Below are positions 57,501 to 64,000 of a stretch of DNA of 64,000 nt, piece after piece. A model generated the notes under the pieces. It was not told where the DNA came from and made no database searches. It saw nothing but the letters and a program-made list of their open reading frames with translations. Position 1 is the first letter of the stretch. Each line of letters begins with the position of its first letter. The DNA is from Guadua angustifolia (lineage: Eukaryota > Streptophyta > Magnoliopsida > Poales > Poaceae), in NCBI GenBank assembly GCA_036346375.1, contig CM070518.1, positions 4,534,182-4,598,181 on the forward strand, written 5' to 3'. Position numbers and translations under genes: made by a program.

Positions 57501-59586
57501 AAAGAAATCCCGGCAGCCCGCGCGACGCGGTCGGCGATGAAATTGTGGGTCGAACCTGAATCTAGTAGGGCCAGGAAGGAATGACCTGAGATGGTTACTG
57601 GGAGGCGCATGGTTTGGCCCGACCTCGGTGTGATGCCGGTGAGGGCGGCCAAGGAAATGGCCGGTTCGACTGCCGCTTCGTGGTCAGAGTCCTCGGAGGT
57701 GTCCAACACTTCGAGTACAAAAAGCTTCTTGCATCGGTGACCGGCAACGAACTTTTCATCACAATGATAGCAGAGACCCAACGTCCGGCGACGGTCCATC
57801 TCAGCGGGTGACAAGGTGCGCCGGGGCAGCGGGGAGCGAGAAGGAGGAAGACCCGCCGGATCGCCTGGTGGAGCGCTCACGACTATAGGTGGTGGTGGCC
57901 CGCCTGAAGAAGACGCTGGCGGCCCGCGCCAAGGTCGACGAATTGGTGCAGCTGATGCCGAGAGTCGGCGCTCATACGCCCGAGCGAGACTCATTGTAGA
58001 TTCCAATGATGCTGGCGCCTGGAGTTCGACGTCGGTTTGGAGAGGATCCCCTAACCCGGCAGTAAACAGTTGTACTTGCTGATGTTCTGACAGTGGATCT
58101 GTGCGTCATAATAAGGCCAAGAATTGTTCCGAGAAATCCGACACTGAACCCGCACGGCGCAAAGCTGCTAATTCACCCATGGAATTAGAGTGCAGCGGCG
58201 GGCCGAAACGGGTATTCACGAGTTCGACGAAATGGCGCTAAGAGGGAGTACCCAGATCGCGCTCCAGGCGATGGTACCATAGCTGCGCGGCGCCCAGCAT
58301 GCGAAAAGAAGCCAACCAAACTTTATCTTCCTCCAGAGTACGCTAACCACGGAAGAATTGGTCGCAGCGATTGAGCCATGGCAGAGGGTCCTCCTTCCCG
58401 TCAAAGGTGGGAAAATTAAGTTTGTAGAAGCGAGGAGCCCCACTGCGATCCGGTTGAAGATGCGTTGGTTGGTCCTGGTGTGGTCGATCAGAGCCCAGGT
58501 CGCGACGAAGCGCGGCGCCAAGCGGTGCACCCACCGGTGGCCGCGAATGCTCCTGACTGGGAAGCCCTGGCGGGGAAGGAAGGAGGCCGCCAGGATGCTG
58601 AGGTGCGGGACCATGTAGGCTGCTGCCCTGCCCGTCCGCATGCTCCAATCGAGCAATCGCAATGTGGTGGGCGCGTTGCTGGTTGTCTATGTCCCGAACG
58701 GAATTAGCAAGAGAATCCATCTTCGCATGAATGATCGCCTTGTCAGACGCCATCTGTTGCATGAGGGCGTCCAACTTCGCCAGGATGGGATCGGTGATAT
58801 CCTCGCCGGACATGATGGGAGAAGCAGCGGAAGAATCTGATACCAAGTTGTCACACGACGAGGGACTGGGGACAGCACTGGATCGTAGTGAGTAGTTGTG
58901 CGAGGGAGGAGGGCGCGCCCTAGCCCACCTTCGGCGCGACGAGGGAGCCGTGTTGGCTGCCGCGCGGAAGGAGGCTAGGACGACGCAATCCTAGAGAGGA
59001 GGAACATAGGAGATGAGGCAACTTTTCTCATATTTCTCAAAGGTAAATGCTTAGCCCCTTATATAGGAAGGGCTTTTTACAGATAAGGTAACAAACTATC
59101 TTTTAAAAGGGAAATATCTTAACAATAAGAAAACTAAAGATTTAAGCCTAACCACTGTAATTGAATTGCTTCTTATCTGTTCTAAGCCGGGCTGGCCTGA
59201 GAGATAGACCCGGTGTTCTTCCTGCGCCTGCCATAGGTGAGACCCCACATGACACTACAAATATGTTGTGACCTACAATCTTCCTCAGGTGCAAACTGAT
59301 GCTGAAGAGTTGCTCATCATCAAGACAAGGGAATCACTTCTGGATGCTTTGACCGAACATGTCAAAGCCAACCATGAGTACGAGTAAGTTCCATTCTATT
59401 CGTCAAGCTCGTTCTGTTTGTCAATATGAACTAACAGATTGTAAAATCAAAACATATTTCACTGTCTTGTACCAAGACTTACTGCTCAGTTTTTCACGCA
59501 GCGTTCCTGAAGTTATTGCTCTGCCCATAAATGGAGGCAACCTCAAGTACCTGGAATGGCTCAAGAACAGCACCAGGGAAAACTGA
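51562..59586 (+). CDS. CUTA: CutA divalent-cation tolerance protein, organelle-targeted
   Basis: Six exons: 51562-51824, 52358-52449, 52752-52814, 53845-53876, 59289-59383 and 59502-59586, giving 209 residues; all junctions except the first are clear GT-AG. Residues 1-95 are Arg/Ser/Leu-rich with a hydrophobic stretch, a likely chloroplast transit region. Residues 104-209 are the trimeric ferredoxin-like CutA fold, with LAACVNIVPG (131-140), ESVYWWEGK (142-150) and a C-terminal ALPINGGNLKYLEWL. CutA binds copper in vitro; its plant role is unsettled. Intron 4 contains a complete gypsy element (53998-59254) in the opposite direction, growing it from about 155 to 5412 bp. The coding frame is intact. 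Confidence 0.9.
53998..54390 (-). repeat. 3' LTR of gypsy element 2
   Basis: 393 bp, from TGTCACACGACGAGG to CCCCACATGACA. On the minus strand CCTATATAAGGGGC is the TATA region. TCTCTCCCCACC just inside is the complement of the polypurine tract. Confidence 0.92.
54318..55205 (-). pseudogene. Gypsy 2 integrase C-terminus and chromodomain
   Basis: 295 codons with LPWAEFCYNTSF, the YYGPYQIAQRIGSVAYKLHL GPY/F-type block, and the chromodomain ELLVQWDGLSPASASWEAL followed by FKLEDKLFEEV. It is out of frame with the upstream integrase. Its last 24 codons lie inside the 3' LTR. Confidence 0.88.
54391..54404 (-). other. Polypurine tract of gypsy element 2
   Basis: Minus strand GAGGTGGGGAGAGA abuts the LTR. 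Confidence 0.8.
55160..58006 (-). pseudogene. Gypsy 2 gag C-terminus, protease, RT, RNase H, integrase
   Basis: An open frame of 948 codons: knuckle CYHCDEKFVAGHRC, protease ALLDSGSTHNFI, RT FTKLDLRSGYHQVLM and FFDDILIYS, RNase H IVECDASGHGIGAVL and TNIVADALSRR, integrase HEGVQKTLHRLK, then the first Asp of DDE in AMDFVEGL and the second in SIVSD. The zinc domain's second Cys is Tyr (CTTYQRNK where element 1 has CLVCQRNK), which should harm integrase. A frameshift just after SIVSD separates the final integrase part. Confidence 0.9.
58007..58846 (-). pseudogene. Gypsy 2 gag N-terminal part
   Basis: The frame 58846-58343 reads a coiled-coil-like ILAKLDALMQQMASDKAIIH, a Pro/Gly linker and FYKLNFPTFDGKEDPLPWL. 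Stops occur at about 58343, 58240 and 58110 before the 948-codon frame. Gag packages element RNA; this copy cannot make a full protein. Confidence 0.8.
58837..58845 (-). other. Primer binding site of gypsy element 2
   Basis: Minus strand TGGTATCAG, the tRNA-iMet complement, three bases inside the LTR. Confidence 0.8.
58849..59254 (-). repeat. 5' LTR of gypsy element 2
   Basis: 406 bp with the same borders as 53998-54390; the differences are small indels in GC-rich words near its plus-strand left end and a few substitutions elsewhere. Confidence 0.92.
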
Positions 59587-60960
59587 TCTGGGGTATGCCT
59601 TGCTGTTCACTGCACCTCGAAGTCCCTGGTGATATGGATTGAGTGACCATTTCGAAGGTTGTGCATAAAAAGTCTCTCAGTTGGCTCAATGGCATCGCTG
59701 CATTGAATCTGTCTTGTCTTGACCGCCCGCTAATGTTGAATAAATTGCATCAGTGAGTATGGGAGATACCATTGTACGCGAAATCATCTCGTCGCACTTG
59801 TGAAATGTGTTCACATTTCGTTTCTGTCAGACTTGCTTGTTGAGTGGTATATATATAGTTCCGAGCTAGGGATGATCATATGTCAATTTTTTCCTGTTAT
59901 GCTGCTCAATTGCATGCTGGTTCCATTAGTACTATCATTAGATTTCTCATAAAAAATATTTTCGCAGTAATAAAAAATCCATATTTGATCCCTACTATTG
60001 AGTTGATCCAGTTTGAACACTGTCCTATAATTTTGCGCCAAAACCAAAACCATAATGGTTTGCGTGGCTAACTCTTTTTTTTTTCCTCGAGAAAGTTAAG
60101 GTAGACGCACATACTCAGCGCGTGCTACACACAGCATCTAACATCTACACGCGTGCGCATGCGCTGACACATTCTTGAAAATTACCAGAGGCACCACATG
60201 CTACATGGAGTGCAGGCACGGGTTTTTCTATTGGACACGTACGTATACGTGTACTTCTAAAATTAATTGGTAGATATCATCACCAAATTTGACTGGTTGG
60301 GTACACGTACACACCTAGCCATCTGGTCACAGTCTAGCTTGCATGGCTAACTCATTGATCCCACCAATCAGGTCTTTTAGCTTATTGCAAAATATAAGTG
60401 GTTTGATGGCTAAACTCTTTGATCTTTGATTTCTCTTATCCAATATCATTCATACAAACAAAATCACTATCATTACCAATCAATGGTTATATCACAAAAT
60501 TTTATATATTAGACAAATCATTAGTCAAAGATTTAGTGCTTATATGCTTATATTTTGGAATTATAATGCTAAGTCGGCATTTTTCCAAGTCAAATGATAT
60601 GTCATCTCCAAAAACTACCATTTGGCTAGGTTTGGATGTAGCTTAATATAGTATTGAAGTAGATAGGTTATTTACCCGATACTACAGTATAGGGTTCAAA
60701 CCCAACTTGAAAGTAAATGTACCAAATATAGACTTTTCTCTTTGTAATATAATAGCTTTACAACTTTTACTAACATATTTATATAAAATGAGATATTAAA
60801 AGTGTATATTGAAGACCATACCAATATCCAAAATGACACGTATAGATGTTTTTTAGCACAAAATAGCTGGTAGCTGGTTAAGTGAAAACGTTTAGCTCAC
60901 ATGTGAGGTTTTGTGCACAAAAACCCGAGGACAAGTGTAATTTACTCTGGTTCTTGAGAA
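59587..60960. other. CutA 3' flank and gene-free DNA
   Basis: The first 250 bases are likely CutA 3' UTR. After that the sequence is AT-rich with ACGTGTAC/GTACACGT words near 60235-60310. Only short ORFs. Confidence 0.5.
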
Positions 60961-62375
60961 CCGTCACTGCAGTTCCCATTTCCACCATTGGGAAGGCTAG
61001 AAATCTCAGCAAAATTTTGTGAGTTCTCGGATTTGGGATATGAACGAGATTCAAAATCTCAGCCGGATAAAAAAATAAAATTGCTACAGAATTTCAAAAA
61101 AGCTCGCTGAAATCTTAGGTTTTTTTACCGGATTTTGACTTTTGAGGACCGTATTTGACCCAGTAATCCTTAAGAATGTCATCTTCAATGAAAATTTGTT
61201 GAAAACCGAATTTTTGAGACAATTTATAATTTTGGTAGAAACACTGTCAGATTTTTATAAAATTGTACAAGATTGATCATGATCTAAAACATTTATGATA
61301 CCAAATCTAGAAGTCTAAGATTATACATAAAATTTTTTAAAATGATTTAACTTCATTTTTTGTCTTTTAAAAAAATCAAAAACAGAATGAACGTAAATGA
61401 GATAGTAACATTGTTAGAATTTTTATAAATTTTCTCATGTGTGATCATGATCCAAAACTTTTATGAAAGCTTAAAAATTGCCTCAGAACCCTTTTCTAAA
61501 AGTTTTAAAAATTTTAAACTTTTTTGTTTGCTCAATCAAATCTATGGAAATATTGAACTTCATTTGTTATCTTTGAAAAAACAAAAGCAGAAGGAACAAA
61601 AATGATACAATACTCTTGTTAGAATTTTATAAATTCAATTGAGTGTGATCATGATTCAAAATTTATATGAGAGCTTAATCATTGCCTCATAATCCTTCTC
61701 TAAAGGTTTCAAAAATTCCAAACTTTTTTGTTACTCAATCAAATCTATGTATTGATCATCAGGCTTTTATAATGATAGTAGCAATATAACAATTTTTTAA
61801 AATTCCTCAGTCGTTATCATCAAATAAAAATTTTATGGAAACATTAGTGATGCTTCAGAACCATCTAATTTTTTTTAAAAAAGTTTCTAACGTGGTTTGG
61901 ACTATTTTTGATTCGGTTGAAATTTGTCAGACAACCTTTTATTATAATAGTAGCACTGTTCAAATTTTTAAAAATTTATCAGGCTTGATAATAATCTAAA
62001 AATTTATAGGAACATTATTGATGTGTTAGAACCATTCAAAAAAATTTCAAAATTTTCTAAGGTGATTTGAACTATTTTTCATTCAGTTGAAATTTGCTAA
62101 TCAACCTTTTATCAGAACAGTAGTACTGTTAGAATTGTTAAAAATTTCTCAGGCTTGATCATCATCTAAAATTTTTATGAGAATATCAGTGATACGTCAG
62201 AACAATCCACAAAATTTTTCTTGAACTATTTTTTTTGCTTGGTTGAACTTTACCTAAATCTCGGCAATTTCAAAATTGGCCAAATTTGGTTTCAAAAATT
62301 CTGGATTTTAAATTTACCTTTTAAATTTAAACCGAATTTTGTTTAAAATCCCGAAATTTCACCGAAACTTCGCAT
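60961..62375 (-). repeat. Diverged inverted copy of the CAGGGTTC-ended family
   Basis: Blocks such as ATTTTTATAAAATTGTACAA, TTAACTTCATTTTT and ATTAGTGATGCTTC are reverse complements of modules at 45200-47400. The right end (ATCCCGAAATTTCACCGAAA, about 62351-62370) resembles the right interior of that element. The termini are eroded. It lies directly upstream of the F-box remnant. Confidence 0.6.
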
Positions 62376-62723
62376 TTCGCCCACCTCACCTGTAAGATGT
62401 CAACGAAAACGAAATTTCAAACCGGAGGGGGGTTTGCTTCACCAACCGCTCTGCTCCAGGACGAAGAACGCAGGCGCAGGTACGTATGCTCATGCTTCCT
62501 TCCGCCGCCCCCCTCTTCTTGCTTGGTTGCTTCTCTCCTCCTCGATCCCTAGAATTTGTATCCGTCGAGTACGATTTTTACTCGGATCTTGTTCTTGCCT
62601 TTTGTTGCACGCGACATCTCGAATCTTGATTTCACAGCTCTACTTTCCTTGATTTTATCCTGGCTGCAGCGTCCGCTACCACCACCTGTTCGACCGAATG
62701 TCCCTGAGGCCCTTACTGACCCC

Positions 62724-63342
62724 ATGGCAGCGACGTCCGACAAACGCATGGCCCTGGTGCGCATCGCCGACGCGCCCGACAGGATAAGCGGCCTCCCCGA
62801 CGACTTGCTCATGTGCGTCTTGTCAGTCCTGAATGAGCGGCACGCCGTGCAGACGTGCGTCCTGTCATGGCGGCGGCGCAGCCTCTGGCGGGCCCTGCCC
62901 TGCATCAATGCAGAGTTCTTTGAGTTTGGCGATGACAACATGAACGAGGAAGAGATTACAAGGTCGGAGCTGGTGTTCAAGGTGTTTGTCAGCCACTTGC
63001 CGTCGGCCCGTGAACCCACCTCTGGCTTGGACAAGTTTTGGTTCTGGTACAGCCTGATGCATCACGAGGATGTAGACGACGCCGACCGATGGGTCAGCTC
63101 AGCTACGCCATGCAGCACAGAGATCTGGTTATTTAGGTTGTGCTATATAGTACATGCTAGACCTGGACCACGCGGTCTTCAGTTCGGCGCGCTTGAAGTG
63201 GGTGGGGCTTTGCAATGTGAGGCTGTCTGCTGGTTTCTTTAGGCAACTCGAAAGAGGATGCCCAACATTGGAATCTCTGTATCCGAACAACAGCTTGGCA
63301 TCTACGTGCTCTATTATGTGCGACATGGGCGGTCAGAATTGA
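62724..63342 (+). pseudogene. F-box/LRR (FBD-type) gene, frameshifted fragment
   Basis: DRISGLPDDLLMCVLSVLNE and HAVQTCVLSWRRRSLWRALP form an F-box, with the usual RRW order disturbed. FKVFVSHLP, FWFWYS and DDADRW follow in the same frame. A shift near 63095-63160 moves the homology to another frame, LDHAVFSSARLKWVGLCNVR and GFFRQLERGCPTLESLY. Grass F-box/LRR proteins are SCF substrate receptors of 400-500 residues; here the later LRR/FBD part is missing. Expression is doubtful. Confidence 0.75.
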
Positions 63343-63712
63343 AAATGCTTCTTATCTACAGCTGGGTGATTATTTAACTTTAATTGCCATTACTTTCCAT
63401 ATGTGCTACCAACCAAAATGTTTCACCAATGGTTGAAGGTCTAATTCCAAACTCTTACAAATGGATCACACACCAGTCTATTTGGTAAATATCCTATAGT
63501 TTTGTCACCAGTACAGTTTCCTGACTTGCATCCAAAGCAGTCATGACAAAGAAATAACAATGCCTGTAAATCATGTTAGCTCTAGATTTTTGCTTCTCTC
63601 CATTGAGAAACAAGTATAGAATCATTTACTCCAGATTATTTCTGTTATCATTGTATGAGTTTCTGTTGTGGGTGTTCGTCCACATAAATTGTGTTGTAAA
63701 ACTGTATGCACA
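63343..63712. other. No recognised feature
   Basis: AT-rich sequence after the F-box remnant; possibly a decayed intron of that gene. No repeats or ORFs of note. Confidence 0.4.
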
Positions 63713-64000
63713 CAGTGGTGTAGCTAAGATTTTAGGTAAGGTTGGTCCAATTGAAAAAAAAGACAGCAAGGCAATATGTAACATAAAATGTATTAAAAGC
63801 ACGATATATATGAAGATAATAATAAGGTTTTGCAATAGTTTAAAGAATATTACCTTTCTACGTATCTTCCGCGACCATGAGTTGTATTTTCCGCGTATTT
63901 CTGGTTGTGGGCTACATGGCAGAGGGCTATATAATACTCAGCGGGCCGGAGCATTGGTTGTACCATGGCCCAACCGTGCCAACTATTGGCTCCGCCCTTG
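63713..64000. mobile_element. hAT-like MITE candidate, to window end
   Basis: Begins CAGTGGTGTAGCTA and the window ends TTGGCTCCGCCCTTG, whose inverse CAAGGGCGGAGCCAA is close to the CAGGGGCGGAGC termini of grass hAT elements. The right duplication would lie outside the window. Confidence 0.55.

Larger units (their letters stand above)
53998..59254 (-). mobile_element. Chromodomain Ty3/gypsy retrotransposon inside CutA intron 4
   Basis: LTRs (53998-54390 and 58849-59254) enclose PBS, gag, protease, RT, RNase H, integrase, chromodomain and PPT. CTAC flanks both sides (53994-53997, 59255-59258; ACTAC if the terminal A is shared), so this is one insertion event. The distal halves of the LTRs are nearly identical, with changes clustered in the first 130 bases, so it is relatively young. 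Pol is almost one open frame. It is related to the element at 11701-17087. Confidence 0.93.

Overview
The window is nuclear plant DNA, and the protein families point to a grass, probably a panicoid. It holds a few host genes with short GC-rich first exons and introns, scattered among nested LTR retrotransposons and AT-rich DNA-transposon debris. No bacterial operons, CRISPR arrays or tRNA/rRNA genes were seen.

Host genes, left to right: (1) a RABA4-type Rab GTPase on the minus strand (5490-9008), two exons joined by a GC-AG intron; (2) a decayed pyridoxine/pyridoxamine 5'-phosphate oxidase gene with an NAD(P)H-hydrate epimerase domain (PPOX1/PDX3-like), minus strand, whose exons 1-4 lie at 38442-39906 and later exons at 17328-18003, about 20 kb apart; (3) a cytosolic ribosomal protein eS7 gene, plus strand (42531-44737), with one exon interrupted by a 55-bp duplicated segment; (4) remnants of an NLR resistance gene (50530-51180); (5) a CutA gene, plus strand (51562-59586), with a complete Ty3/gypsy element in intron 4; (6) an F-box pseudogene (62724-63342). 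A frameshifted S-RNase-binding-protein/BOI-like E3 ligase fragment lies at 36080-36335.

Mobile DNA: a degenerate chromodomain Ty3/gypsy element with unlike ends (11701-17087); a Ty1/copia element (18780-36050) whose reverse transcriptase is cut by a 10.8-kb Sirevirus-like element (20160-30945) with 2.9-kb LTRs, a 5-bp target duplication CAAGC, a gag but no pol; a second chromodomain gypsy element (53998-59254); an Angela-like solo LTR (48857-50410); and several DNA elements, including a 2.77-kb CAGGGTTC-ended hAT-like element behind eS7 with diverged relatives near 2.3, 51.2 and 61-62.4 kb, a Mutator-type hairpin MITE inside eS7, and Tourist-like MITEs.

The insertion order can be read: the PPOX1-like intron received a DNA element and/or the copia element, the copia element received the Sirevirus derivative, and separately CutA received the second gypsy. 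The most unusual material is the gag-only Sirevirus derivative, with its dispersed PBS-like motifs, repeated polypurine tracts and CAACACATG array, the eS7 exon interruption, and the PPOX1-like gene split by the transposon nest. All boundaries and homologies were read by eye; no alignment or database search was run.
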